The notes below the pieces were generated by a model that was not told the origin of the DNA, ran no database searches, and saw nothing but the letters and a program-made list of their open reading frames with translations. Source: Chlorogloeopsis sp038404745 (GTDB taxonomy: Bacteria > Cyanobacteriota > Cyanobacteriia > Cyanobacteriales > Nostocaceae). Taken from it: a stretch of DNA of 64,000 bases. Location of the stretch: NCBI RefSeq assembly GCF_038404745.2, contig NZ_JAYKTT020000074.1:42289-106288 (forward strand), in the 5' to 3' direction. The position numbers and the translations under genes were made by a program. Below are positions 17,750-26,201 of this stretch, one piece after another (the first letter of the stretch is position 1; every line of letters starts with the position of its first letter).

Positions 17750-18065
17750 TATTGATATTTTAGGAGTTAGTCACTTGTCATTGGTCATTGGTTAGTAGGG
17801 GAGGCAGCGCGCCCTTGGGGGTTCCCCCGGTTGTAGCGACTGCCGTGCGGGTTTATTTAGATATTTCGTCATCCTAGAGAGATTGTTGTTAAAACCCGCC
17901 CGTACAGTGGTTAGTGGGTAATGGGCATCGGACATCGGTAAAAAACCAGTTCCCCTTGTCCCCATGTCTCCTTTTGCCCGCATTTCCCCTGCCACTCCTT
18001 CCTCTTTGCGTCCCCACCTCCCCGCGTCTGGGTGTCCCCATATCTTCTTGTCTTATTCCTAGCCC
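17750..18065. other. Spacer of heptamer, family A and family B repeats
   Basis: This 316-base gap holds TCATTGGTCATTGGTTAGTAG heptamer-type runs (17776-17798), a family A element (17795-17910), and a pyrimidine-rich family-B tract (17940-18060) with CCCCTTGTCCCCATGTCTCC. No gene is seen. Confidence 0.6.
17795..17910 (+). repeat. Family A repeat, intermediate form
   Basis: It runs from GTAGGGGAGGCAGCGCGCCC through GGGGGTTCCCCC and GACTGCCGTGCGGGTTT to AAAACCCGCCCGTACAGTGG. Its GC-rich core is shorter than in the 18955 copy, lacking the CGTCGGCTTAAGCGCGTCG segment. The AT-rich part (ATATTTCGTCATC) matches the copy at 25441-25513. Confidence 0.75.
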
Positions 18066-18863
18066 CTAAAATCCTTGTAATAAGGCACTTCCCGCTCCTT
18101 GAAACATTAACCAAGAGAGAAAGAAGTTACTAATAAATATAATCAGCAAGGCTGTAACAACAGCAGTTGTAGTTGACTGTCCCACGCCTTTAGCTCCTCC
18201 AGTTGTAGTCAAGCCCCAACTACAACCGATAACAGCAATTAAGACCCCAAAGCAACACCCTTTGACTATGGCACTCAAAATATCCCAAGTATCAAGAAAG
18301 TTACGGGCTGAGTCTAAAAACTGTGTATCCGAAAGATTGTATACATTAATAGAAATAAATAATCCCCCTAGCATCCCTGTCACCAAAGATAAAAGGGTTA
18401 AAACTGGCATCATTAAAAAGCAAGCAATGACGCGGGGAATAACTAAGTAATCTACAGGATCTGTTTTTAACATTAATAAGGCATCTATTTGTTCTGTAAC
18501 ACGCATTGTGCCGATTTCTGCCGCAAATGCCGAACCTACGCGCCCTGCGATAATTACTGCTGTGAGTACAGGAGATAGTTCTCGTGTTAGCGCAACTGCT
18601 AGCACTCCACCTACAAGATTTCCTGCACCAAAAGTGATAAATTCCCGCGCTACTTGAATAGTAAAAACCGCACCCACAAAAATGGCTGTTAAAAGGGCAA
18701 TAAATAGTGAATCTGGCCCTACTGCTGCCATTTGTTCTAGGGTATTGCGTCTATGGATTTTGCCTCTGAGGAGATGAACTAATACTTGTCCACCCAAAAA
18801 TACTGCTGCCAGCAACCGCTGACCCCATTTCCCCAAACTAGATTTAGATATAGTCTCGTTCAA
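18066..18863 (-). CDS. MlaE/YrbE-family lipid ABC transporter permease
   Basis: This 265-residue membrane protein is an MlaE-type permease, the channel component of transporters that move phospholipids between membranes. The plant homologue is TGD1. Motifs include RRNTLEQMAAVGPDSLFIAL, ALTRELSPVLTAVIIAGRVG and EIGTMRVTEQIDALLMLKTD. An in-frame TGA lies 6 bases upstream of a TTG at 18861-18863, which is the only early start. The homologous N-terminus (SKSSLGKWGQRLLAAVFLGG) supports TTG. The partner ATPase (MlaF) and substrate-binding protein (MlaD) are not in this window. Confidence 0.92.
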   Translation of the reverse strand: MNETISKSSLGKWGQRLLAAVFLGGQVLVHLLRGKIHRRNTLEQMAAVGPDSLFIALLTAIFVGAVFTIQVAREFITFGAGNLVGGVLAVALTRELSPVLTAVIIAGRVGSAFAAEIGTMRVTEQIDALLMLKTDPVDYLVIPRVIACFLMMPVLTLLSLVTGMLGGLFISINVYNLSDTQFLDSARNFLDTWDILSAIVKGCCFGVLIAVIGCSWGLTTTGGAKGVGQSTTTAVVTALLIIFISNFFLSWLMFQGAGSALLQGF

Positions 18864-19509
18864 TGTTCACTATCTAACTCGGTAACTGCATTTAGAATAG
18901 CGAATTTAGTGAATAGTCAATAGTTATTTGTGATTGGTTAGTGGTTAGGAGTTAGTAGGGGAGGCAGCGCGCCCTTGCGGAGCCAGTGCGCCCTTGGGGG
19001 TTCCCCCCCGTTGTAGCACCTGGCGTCGGCTTAAGCGCGTCGAGTGCGACTGCCCTGCGGGTTTGATTGATTAACTTTGGGTTAGAACCGACAATTTCTC
19101 TTTTAAACCCGCCCGTATAGTGGTTAGTAGTTATTCTCCCTCTCCGCTCCTGTGCTCCCCTGCTCCTGGTGCTTTCTTGTCCCCTTGTTTCCCCCTCCCC
19201 TTGTCCCTTTCCCCTCTTCTGGTTAACTTAGGTTAAATCTCATCTCAGAAATTAATATTTCGATCCATAGCACTTCTACTCCAAACATGACTGTAAATAC
19301 TCCCGTCAAGCCTGATTTTGCGGGGCTTAACCAGAGTTGTGCTTTGACCAGATTTGACAACTCTGTTGAGAAATTATGTGTAGGTATTTTAATGAAAACT
19401 TAAGATTTTTGAAATCTCGCCCACTGCGGAGCGATCGCACTTATTGTAGAAAGTGACAACTAAAGGTAAACGGCTATTGTCCCTCTTAAACCACGGAGCC
19501 AAACCTGTT
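18864..19509. other. Spacer with long family A repeat and family B tract
   Basis: This 646-base spacer holds heptamer-type TGGTTAGTGG phrases (18925-18955), the longest family A element (18955-19123), and a pyrimidine-rich tract (19135-19216). From 19217 to 19509 is ordinary AT-rich DNA with one HIP1-like site. A 38-codon frame at 19287-19403 (MTVNTPVKPDFAG...) has no recognisable homology or ribosome binding site and I do not call it a gene. Confidence 0.5.
18955..19123 (+). repeat. Family A repeat, long composite form
   Basis: Modules in order are GTAGGGGAGGCAGCGCGCCC, GCGGAGCCAGTGCGCCC, GGGGGTTCCCCCC, GGCGTCGGCTTAAGCGCGTC, GCGACTGCCCTGCGGGTTTG, an AT-rich centre with GGGTTAGAACCGACAATTTC, and AAACCCGCCCGTATAGTGG. 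It is nearly the exact inverse of the copy at 15564-15729. The two lie 3.2 kb apart and flank the DUF3086, DUF3119 and mlaE genes. Confidence 0.8.
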
Positions 19510-19797
19510 ATGACGATTTTGACGAACTTTCTCCGCTCCCTACTACTTACGATTATTATCAGTTTCGTCGCCCCTATGTTTCTTGTCGGCGCTATGCTGT
19601 TGAGCTTGTCACTCATTGGTTATGTCCCCGGTTTACAAGGATTAACAGAGGCGATCGCTACTCATATATTGCAGTTTCTCATTATTTTTGGTAGTGGCAC
19701 TGCCTTTAGAGGACTGTTTGTAATTAGTTTGACCTGTGGTTTTGTTGGGGGACTGTTTGATACTTATGCTTATTATCGGTGTCAAATTTTACGATAG
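19510..19797 (+). CDS. Small membrane protein, 95 residues
   Basis: I start it at the ATG at 19510. A GTG at 19453 in the same frame would add 19 polar residues. The protein is almost wholly hydrophobic, with two transmembrane stretches (LLLTIIISFVAPMFLVGAML and a glycine-rich FLIIFGSGTAFRGLFVIS), ending DTYAYYRCQILR. I do not recognise a named family. The base composition and clean start support a real gene. It is alone on its transcript, flanked by repeat DNA upstream and a 389-base AT-rich spacer downstream. Confidence 0.65.
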   Translation: MTILTNFLRSLLLTIIISFVAPMFLVGAMLLSLSLIGYVPGLQGLTEAIATHILQFLIIFGSGTAFRGLFVISLTCGFVGGLFDTYAYYRCQILR

Positions 19798-20186
19798 TTT
19801 ACTTAGGTATGTAGAAAGCTAATTTGCAATTGTTGATTTTTATAATCAAGAAGTTTAATTTATAACAGTAGAAAAATATTGCAAGTCCTCGTCTAGAATT
19901 GAATTGGCAAAGTGAAATTATTATTTATTGGTAATTTAGGGTAATTTAGAATCTAAAATATTTTGATGAATTTAACTCAAGTTTAGTATTGAATTTTTAC
20001 TCTAGAATTCGACAAAGCAGTTCGAGCGGCAAGTAAGTTAGCATATAGAAAAGACACTTGCAAGTTGTAAAAATTAAATTACAATTCGTATGAGTGTCAA
20101 ACCTGTTTAATTTCTTTTGAACAAAAAGCAGGTTCAATAAGTGTTTTTGTTTTTGAGATTCAATTTAGAGGTATTTTTAACTGCCC
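19798..20186. other. AT-rich spacer before sppA
   Basis: The 389 bases have no credible ORF. Two inverted repeats are visible near sppA: TTGTAA (20065-20070) with TTACAA (20079-20084), and AACCTG (20100-20105) with CAGGTT (20129-20134). They could be a regulatory site and a leader hairpin for sppA, but the evidence is weak. Confidence 0.35.
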
Positions 20187-21008
20187 ATGATTTGGCCTTT
20201 TAAGCCTAAGTTTCGCAAACAAATTGCTCGAATTGAAATTACTGGTGCGATCGGTAGTGCAACTCGCAAGCGAGTTTTAGAAGCTCTGAAAACTGTAGAA
20301 GAGAAAAAATTTCCGGCTCTACTGCTACGTATTGATAGCCCTGGCGGTACAGTAGGAGATTCTCAAGAGATATACAGTGCCTTAAAGCGTTTGCGTGAAA
20401 AAGTCAAAATTATAGCTAGTTTTGGCAATATATCTGCTTCTGGTGGTGTCTACATTGGTATGGGAGCCGAACACATCATGGCTAATCCAGGTACAATTAC
20501 TGGTAGCATTGGTGTAATTTTGCGTGGCAACAACTTGGAACGCTTGTTAGAAAAAATTGGTGTTTCCTTTAAGGTAATCAAATCTGGCCCCTATAAAGAC
20601 ATTTTGGCTTTTGACCGAGAACTAACTGAGCCGGAGCAAAATATCTTACAAGAATTGATTGATACTAGCTATCAACAGTTCGTGCAAACAGTCGCTGAGG
20701 GACGGAACTTAGCAGTGGAAGCTGTAAAAAGTTTTGCAGATGGTCGGATTTTTACTGGTCAGCAGGCTTTAGAATTGGGTATTGTAGACAGATTAGGAAC
20801 CGAAGAAGACGCGCGTCGATGGGCAGCAGAACTTGTCGGTCTTGATCCAGAAAAGACACAAGTCTTTACGCTAGAAGAACGTAAACCCTTATTAAGTCGT
20901 TTATTGCCAGGAACTCGTCAGGTTTCGTCTGGATTAGCCAGTGGTATTGATTGGCTGGAATTTGAAATGTCTACTAGTGGTTTACCTTTGTGGTTATATA
21001 GACCTTAA
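20187..21008 (+). CDS. sppA: Signal peptide peptidase SppA, short form
   Basis: This 273-residue membrane-associated serine protease cleaves leftover signal peptides. It is the single-domain (36K-type) form. Motifs are LLLRIDSPGGTVGDSQEIYS (about 45-64), the nucleophile region ASFGNISASGGVYI with Ser85, and the general-base lysine in KSGPYKDI (about K137), followed by GRIFTGQQALELGIVDRLG. A transmembrane anchor is not obvious at the N-terminus (MIWPFKPKFRKQ), so association with the membrane may be peripheral. It precedes aroH on the same strand by 93 bases. Confidence 0.93.
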   Translation: MIWPFKPKFRKQIARIEITGAIGSATRKRVLEALKTVEEKKFPALLLRIDSPGGTVGDSQEIYSALKRLREKVKIIASFGNISASGGVYIGMGAEHIMANPGTITGSIGVILRGNNLERLLEKIGVSFKVIKSGPYKDILAFDRELTEPEQNILQELIDTSYQQFVQTVAEGRNLAVEAVKSFADGRIFTGQQALELGIVDRLGTEEDARRWAAELVGLDPEKTQVFTLEERKPLLSRLLPGTRQVSSGLASGIDWLEFEMSTSGLPLWLYRP

Positions 21009-21101
21009 ATCGTCATTTGTCATTTTTCTATATTCAGCAGTCCCAAACTAATGAATAATGACTTAATGACTTAATGACTGAATCTTAAGGAGGATTGATT
21101 A

Positions 21102-21482
21102 GTGGAGTGGCGAATGCGGGCGATTCGCGGTGCAACAACAGCCTCGGAAAATACGCTAGAAGCGATGCGAGAAGCTGTCATGGAATTAATGGATGAGCTG
21201 GAAAAACGCAACCAACTGCATCCATCGAATATTATTAGCGTTACTTTTACAGTGACACGAGATTTAGATGCAATTTTTCCAGCTGCGATCGCCCGCCAAC
21301 GTCCTAATTGGGATTGCGTCGCCATGCTAGATGTACAACAAATGTATGTTCAAGGCAGTTTGGAGCGTTGTATCCGGTTGTTAATTCACGCTTACCTGCC
21401 AGACTCCAAACCAATTTACCATACATATTTGCGTCATGCTGCCCAATTGCGCCCTGATTGGAGACTACCCCAAGCTTTTTAA
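21102..21482 (+). CDS. aroH: Chorismate mutase, AroH class
   Basis: This 126-residue enzyme converts chorismate to prephenate for phenylalanine and tyrosine synthesis. It belongs to the trimeric AroH fold: AIRGATTASENT near the N-terminus, ISVTFTVTRDLDAIFPAAIAR in the middle, and a C-terminal CIRLLIHAYLP with the conserved Arg. The start is GTG at 21102, supported by a strong AAGGAGG at 21087-21093, 8 bases upstream. An internal ATG at 21114 is less likely. Confidence 0.93.
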   Translation: MEWRMRAIRGATTASENTLEAMREAVMELMDELEKRNQLHPSNIISVTFTVTRDLDAIFPAAIARQRPNWDCVAMLDVQQMYVQGSLERCIRLLIHAYLPDSKPIYHTYLRHAAQLRPDWRLPQAF

Positions 21483-21914
21483 CCAAACCTAAAAATTCTC
21501 AAGGCGATCGCCAAATATACAGTGAAGATTGCTAATGGCTAATTGGCAGATGCTTCGTTAAATAAGTAGATAGAACAAGCTTTTCAACTTCTACCCTCTG
21601 TCTTGAAAGTGGGTGTGGGGGTGTAAGGGTGTGGGGTATAGGGGAGCCAGTGCGCTGGCTCCTTTATGCCGGGGAATCCTTACTTACAGAAGCCGCCTTC
21701 GGCGTCTACGCCAGTCGCCTGTGGAGGAGCCACTGCGGTGGACGGGTTTTCCGGCATAAAGCAAGTGGCGTTGGAAACCCTACCAAGAGCGCTGGCTCAC
21801 CACCGGACTGACTCACCGTGTCTTTGCGTCCCCGCCTCAGCCTCAATTATCCCCTGATTCAGCAACGCCCTACTTACGTCTTTGATTAGCCATTAGCCTG
21901 TTTTATCTTCTTTG
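21483..21914. other. Spacer with a diverged family A-like repeat
   Basis: This 432-base gap lies between convergent genes. At 21604-21640 it holds GGTGTGGGGGTGTAAGGGTG, a phrase that returns near 63845-63870. The repeat at 21640-21810 fills most of the rest. Short reading frames here are repeat DNA, not genes. Confidence 0.55.
21640..21810 (+). repeat. Repeat related to the family A core
   Basis: It contains GGGGAGCCAGTGCGCTGGCT, CTTTATGCCGGGG, CGCCTTCGGCGTCTACGCC, GGAGCCACTGCGGTGGACGG and TTTTCCGGCATAAAGCAA. CTTTATGCCGG and CCGGCATAAAG are inverted copies about 100 bases apart, making a large hairpin. The modules CTTTATGCCGGAGAACCCG and CACCGCACTGGCTCC reappear in the family A element at 58537. 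Confidence 0.65.
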
Positions 21915-22814
21915 CTAACTTTCCTCTAGTTTTTTATGATGAAAACGAATTCCTAAAAAAATGTCATAAACGAAAGCAAAAAAGTCTTTCTTTTGTAGTA
22001 ATCCTAACGATTGGTAACTACCTTTTTCATCTAGAAGAGGCTTCATGAGATAGTATGTGGGTTGATAATTGTACCAAGGAATAGAAGGCCACAAATGATG
22101 AATTAAGTGATAATTCTGTCCGAGAATGAGAATATTGAGAATAGGGTTTGCGTAAACGCGGGCATTTTTCCAGCGATCGCGCTCTACAAAAGGACGATGG
22201 GGCAAGTAATCAAAAAATAAACCCAATGTTAATCCAACGATGCCAGAAGGTACAAACCAAAAATTCAGAACATAACCCAAAAAGTGGTACTGCACAGAAA
22301 GATAGACAATTGCCACTACAAATAAGCGGCTTGCCAACCATTCCAGAAGCTCATATTTTCGCCAAAGGCGGCGTTTAAAGAAAAACACCTCATGATAGAA
22401 AAAACGTACCGCTATTAGCCATAATGGGCCGCCTGTAGAGACAAAGTGATCTGGGTCATCTTTTGGATCGTTGACATGAGCATGATGCTGTAAATGCACC
22501 CGTGTAAACACCGGAAAGGCAAAAACCAGCATCAAAGCACTACCATGTCCTAGCATCGCATTAATTATCTTATTGCGATGGGCGGCTTGGTGACAGGCAT
22601 CATGAATCACCGTGCCAGAAATATGTAAGGCAATAATGTTCATGACAAAAGATAACCAGTGCGGCCAATGCCAAACCCAGTAACCCAAGCAAGATAGCAC
22701 AACGATTCCCACAGCCGCCAAAAACATCAGCAGTGTTGGATTCAATCCACCAGGAGGCGCTAATAATTCTTTTGGGGGGACTGTCAGTGGCTTCCGTGCC
22801 TCCGACACGAGCAT
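21915..22814 (-). CDS. crtR: Beta-carotene hydroxylase CrtR
   Basis: This 299-residue membrane di-iron hydroxylase of the desaturase superfamily adds 3-hydroxyl groups to beta-ionone rings, giving zeaxanthin or related xanthophylls. Three histidine clusters are complete: HDACHQAAH (about 71-79), HLQHHAHVN (about 108-116) and YHLIHHLWPSIPWYNYQ (about 238-254). Four hydrophobic helices surround them. The length matches cyanobacterial CrtR rather than acyl-lipid desaturases, which are longer, although a ketolase-like relative (CrtW) is the main alternative. It starts with ATG at 22814. Confidence 0.88.
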   Translation of the reverse strand: MLVSEARKPLTVPPKELLAPPGGLNPTLLMFLAAVGIVVLSCLGYWVWHWPHWLSFVMNIIALHISGTVIHDACHQAAHRNKIINAMLGHGSALMLVFAFPVFTRVHLQHHAHVNDPKDDPDHFVSTGGPLWLIAVRFFYHEVFFFKRRLWRKYELLEWLASRLFVVAIVYLSVQYHFLGYVLNFWFVPSGIVGLTLGLFFDYLPHRPFVERDRWKNARVYANPILNILILGQNYHLIHHLWPSIPWYNYQPTYYLMKPLLDEKGSYQSLGLLQKKDFFAFVYDIFLGIRFHHKKLEES

Positions 22815-22988
22815 CGCAAACTCCTTACTTACTCAAATGTTATTAATGAATGTGAGGGCGTAGACACGTAAAATCCCTAGAAGGCAGCTGACAGTGAGAG
22901 TCGCAGCTTCCCTGAGGATGGGATAAATCGATGGATGACTTCTTTGGAGTCAATGATTTAGGGAAGTATTGCAATCAAGATGAATGAG

Positions 22989-23243
22989 CTATCCAGAAGC
23001 AATTCTGATTAGCCTGAGCTTGGTTTTCCCTACATAGTTATCCTCCTTGGCAATTGGTTCTTGGTCAAGAGCTGCCCATTGAACTGTGTAGAGTTCCCCA
23101 CGAACTGTTGCAGGGATACCAAGTGCTTGAGCTTTACAGCAGATTAACTTCACCAGCCAATAATATAGAACAGCAGTAACTGTCTGAACTGCTCTACTGA
23201 ACAGATGATAGCTGCAAATAAACGACTTTAATCTTGATCGCAT
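22989..23243 (-). CDS. Small hypothetical protein, 84 residues
   Basis: From the ATG at 23241-23243 the product starts MRSRLKSFICSYHLF. A TTG 20 codons upstream is possible. The C-terminal half (ALGIPATVRGELYTVQWAAL, then DQEPIAKEDNYVGKTKLR) reads like a conserved soluble segment with good coding character, while the N-terminal part is less convincing. It may therefore be a real small gene, or the remains of a longer one whose 5' end has changed. No known domain is recognised. Confidence 0.35.
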   Translation of the reverse strand: MRSRLKSFICSYHLFSRAVQTVTAVLYYWLVKLICCKAQALGIPATVRGELYTVQWAALDQEPIAKEDNYVGKTKLRLIRIASG

Positions 23244-23662
23244 CCTTAGATAAATTACAATCCACCCTGAAAGATTATAGAGATTTAAAGTTTTGTATAG
23301 CAAGATTTATCGATTATCTTCGCATATCAGGGGCTAATTAAAGGTATGATTCCAGACGAGACTCTAAGCTTTTGTTGATTAATTAGGATGTGTAAAAAAA
23401 GAGAACAAGGAGTAGGGGAGCTTCAGGTGCAGAGGGGCAGAGTGGGGGAGAATTTTTCTCCTTGTCCCCGTGTCCCCGTGTCCCCCCTCCCCGTGTCCTC
23501 TTCCCAATCCCTTCCTTACAAGTAGCTGTACAACCAGTCCCCTTAAAACTTCCCTCCACCTCAAGCAACAGCCAGCTGAAATGACTGATTCAGCAGGCAC
23601 AGACAACAGGTAGACTTTCAAATTACGATAATTCCCTGAGTAGCTCCTAAGTTTCAGCCCCT
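23244..23662. other. Spacer with family B tract upstream of pyk
   Basis: Positions 23395-23515 form a low-complexity tract with purine-rich and then pyrimidine-rich halves (GTGGGGGAG, CCCGTGTCCCCGTGTCC). The last 140 bases before pyk are ordinary and should hold its promoter. Reading frames on the minus strand here are repeat-derived. Confidence 0.5.
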
Positions 23663-25432
23663 ATGCAACTAAGAGATTCTGTACGCCGGACAAAAATTGT
23701 CGCCACAATCGGCCCTGCCACCAGTAGCCCAGAAATGCTCAAAGCTATTATTGAAGCTGGTGCTACCACGTTGCGACTAAACTTTTCCCACGGTTCCCAT
23801 GCCGATCATCAACGCAATATTCGTTTAATTCGGCAAATAGCCTTTGAGTTAAATCAACCAGTAGGTATTCTCCAAGATTTGCAAGGGCCAAAAATTCGCT
23901 TGGGAAAATTTGAAAATGGATCGATAGTAGTAGCTCGTGGCGATCGCTTCACCTTAACGAATCGCCCAGTCGTTGGCACACAGGATATTAGCTGTGTTAC
24001 CTACGAATATTTAGCAGACGAAGTTCCCACAGGGGCAAAAATCCTTCTCGATGACGGGCGAGTAGAAATGCAGGTAGAGGAGGTGAGCCGAGATAAAGGC
24101 GATTTGCATTGTCGCGTCACTGTTGGCGGCACACTTTCTAACAACAAAGGTGTGAACTTTCCCGGAGTATATCTTTCTGTCAAAGCCATGACCGACAAAG
24201 ACCGCGAGGATCTCATGTTCGGTTTAGATCAAGGTGTAGACTGGGTAGCACTTTCCTTTGTCCGTAACCCGCAAGACGTCATCGAAATCAAAGAACTCAT
24301 TTCCAGCACAGGCAAGCAAGTGCCAGTCATTGCCAAAATTGAAAAACACGAAGCCATAGAACAAATGGAAGCGATTTTGGCTTTGTGTGATGGCGTTATG
24401 GTTGCCAGAGGGGATTTAGGTGTAGAACTTCCAGCTGAAGATGTACCTATATTGCAAAAACAGCTAATTGCTACTGCCAATCGCTTGGGGATTCCGATCA
24501 TTACCGCCACCCAAATGTTGGATAGTATGGTTGGCAATCCCCGTCCTACACGTGCTGAGGTGTCAGATGTAGCTAATGCGATTATTGATGGCACGGATGC
24601 TGTCATGCTTTCCAATGAAACGGCAGTGGGTAAGTTCCCGGTAGAGGCTGTAGCAACAATGGCACGCATCGCCGAAAGAATCGAGCAGGAAGCAGCACAA
24701 AACACCAATGCCAGTCAGGCAAAAGACAGTAAACGCTCCATTCCCAACGCTATTAGCCAAGCAGTCGGACAAATTTCCGAACAGTTGGGAGCAGCAGCCA
24801 TTATGAGCTTGACACAAACCGGAGCCACTGCCCGCAATGTTTCTAAGTTCCGTCCCCACACGCCGATTTTGGCTGTTACACCCCATGTGAATGTCGCCAG
24901 ACAACTGCAATTGGTATGGGGAGTCAAACCGCTACTAGTCTTGGAACTGCCTTCTACCGGTCAGACATTCCAAGCAGCCATTAATGTTGCTTTGGAGAAT
25001 CAGCTAGTATGTGAGGGAGATTTGGTGGTAATGACGGCAGGTACTTTGCAAGGCATTTCCGGATCGACAGATTTAATCAAGGTAGAAGTCGTAACAGCAG
25101 TACTCGGTCAAGGAATTGGACTCGGACAAGGTTCTGTTAGCGGTAGAGCCAGAGTCGCTCACACTGGCATGGATGCGAGTAACTTTAATCCTGGGGATAT
25201 TCTGGTTGCACCCCGCACTAATGCCGATTTTGTAGAAGCGATTCGGAAAGCAGGTGGTATTATTACTGAAGAAGAAAGTCTTAGTTGTCATGCAGCAGTA
25301 ATTGGTTTGCGTCTTGGCGTGCCGGTAATTGTCGGTGTGAAGCAGGCAACTCAGGTGATTCGGGATGGAGCAATTTTGACAATGGATACGCAACGAGGTG
25401 TGATTTATTCTGGGGCAGTGGGAACGCCGTAG
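23663..25432 (+). CDS. pyk: Pyruvate kinase with C-terminal PEP-utiliser domain
   Basis: This 589-residue glycolytic enzyme makes pyruvate and ATP from PEP and ADP. The catalytic barrel is complete: RRTKIVATIGPATSSPEML, RLNFSHG, the K-containing PVIAKIEKHEAIEQME, VMVARGDLGVELPAEDVP and TATQMLDSMV. The allosteric C domain follows (AAIMSLTQTGATARNVSKFR). An extra domain of about 100 residues ends the protein (GSVSGRARVAHTGMD, then TEEESLSCHAAVIGLRLGVP), the PEP-utiliser mobile domain with a conserved His. This extra domain is known in many cyanobacterial and Bacillus pyruvate kinases. It starts with ATG at 23663. Confidence 0.97.
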   Translation: MQLRDSVRRTKIVATIGPATSSPEMLKAIIEAGATTLRLNFSHGSHADHQRNIRLIRQIAFELNQPVGILQDLQGPKIRLGKFENGSIVVARGDRFTLTNRPVVGTQDISCVTYEYLADEVPTGAKILLDDGRVEMQVEEVSRDKGDLHCRVTVGGTLSNNKGVNFPGVYLSVKAMTDKDREDLMFGLDQGVDWVALSFVRNPQDVIEIKELISSTGKQVPVIAKIEKHEAIEQMEAILALCDGVMVARGDLGVELPAEDVPILQKQLIATANRLGIPIITATQMLDSMVGNPRPTRAEVSDVANAIIDGTDAVMLSNETAVGKFPVEAVATMARIAERIEQEAAQNTNASQAKDSKRSIPNAISQAVGQISEQLGAAAIMSLTQTGATARNVSKFRPHTPILAVTPHVNVARQLQLVWGVKPLLVLELPSTGQTFQAAINVALENQLVCEGDLVVMTAGTLQGISGSTDLIKVEVVTAVLGQGIGLGQGSVSGRARVAHTGMDASNFNPGDILVAPRTNADFVEAIRKAGGIITEEESLSCHAAVIGLRLGVPVIVGVKQATQVIRDGAILTMDTQRGVIYSGAVGTP

Positions 25433-25440
25433 AAGTGGTT

Positions 25441-25513
25441 AGTAGGGGCGGGTTTATAGAAAAGATATTTCGTCATTGTAGAAAGATTTTTGTTAAAACC
25501 CGCCCGTACAGTG
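25441..25513 (+). repeat. Family A repeat, short form
   Basis: AGTAGGGGCGGGTTTATAG at the left and AAAACCCGCCCGTACAGTG at the right are inverted ends around an AT-rich centre with ATATTTCGTCATTG. It has no GC-rich core, like the copy at 5121-5195. This is probably the minimal form of the element. Confidence 0.75.
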
Positions 25514-25574
25514 TTTAGTAGTTAGTGGTTGGTGGTTAATTTCTCATTATCATTCTCTGCATGGTGATGCAAAC

Positions 25575-25640
25575 TGGAGGCTCCGCCTCCTCCTCATGAG
25601 GCGGAGCCTCAGTTAATGCCCAGTCAGGCTGGAGCCTGGG
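25575..25640. repeat. Double palindromic repeat
   Basis: GAGGCTCCGCCTC (25577-25589) and GAGGCGGAGCCTC (25598-25610) form a 13-bp perfect stem. A second, smaller hairpin follows (CAGGCT and AGCCTG within 25621-25640). A related palindromic repeat with GAGCC-GGCTC and a GTTACCAGGTT stem is at 58411-58490. Confidence 0.75.
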
Positions 25641-25892
25641 AAAGAGAAATAGAGAAACCATAGGCAAACAACCCGCACGTACAGTGAATTGTTAGTGGGC
25701 AATGGGCATCGGTTAAAAAAACCAATTCCTCTTCCTACTCCTCAATATTTTCTTAGTTGCTCTCAAGCCATACTGGCAAAGCTTTGGACAAGATGCGATC
25801 GCTTCTCTTGCTTGAACGTACAATTTTCCAAAAATTAATTGGTAGTTAAAGATAAACTTGAGTGCAGCAGTATCAGCCACATAAACTTTGCT

Positions 25893-26198
25893 ATGACGAT
25901 CGCGGAAAATTTGATCTTGACTGGGTTAGGCATTACCACAATCGGATTATTTGCGGGGATTGTCTATCAAGCAGTGAGTGAAGCCATTGCTCGACGTAGA
26001 TATCCTTCACACGGTGAACTTGTTGATATTGGAGGATTTCGTTTACATCTCAACTGTGTCGGGCAGGGTACGCCAACGGTTGTCATGGATGCTGGCGGTG
26101 GTGCTCCCTCAATTACATGGGGCTTGGTTCCATCTGAAATCGCTAAGTTTACTCGTGTCTGCACCTACGATCGCGCGGATTTGGGCAACCGTATATAG
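25893..26198 (+). pseudogene. Truncated alpha/beta hydrolase
   Basis: From ATG 25893 the 101-residue product has an N-terminal membrane anchor (LTGLGITTIGLFAGIVYQAV) and then the first part of an alpha/beta hydrolase: VDIGGFRLHLNCVGQGTPTV, VMDAGGGAPSITWGLV and VCTYDRADLGN. Full homologues continue at this point with GxSxG, an acid and a catalytic His, all missing here. The frame stops at 26198, 3 bases before the end of the convergent chaN-like gene. It therefore looks like the 5' fragment of a gene cut by a deletion or rearrangement, and it is not expected to be active. Confidence 0.8.
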
Positions 26199-26201
26199 TG
26201 A

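Larger units (their letters stand above)
25433..25892. other. Repeat-rich spacer after pyk
   Basis: This 460-base spacer holds a short family A element (25441-25513), TTAGTAGTTAGTGGTTGG heptamer runs (25514-25540), a strong palindromic repeat (25575-25640), CAACCCGCACGTACAGTG (a family A end, 25669-25686) and a short pyrimidine tract (25722-25745). No ORF is credible. Confidence 0.6.

Noticed and set aside
19287..19403. 38-codon frame MTVNTPVKPDFAG...
   Set aside because: No ribosome binding site, no recognised family and no conserved-looking composition. It could be a gene remnant but cannot be supported.
21629..21857. Two 60-codon frames after aroH
   Set aside because: Both are translations of the palindromic repeat at 21640-21810.
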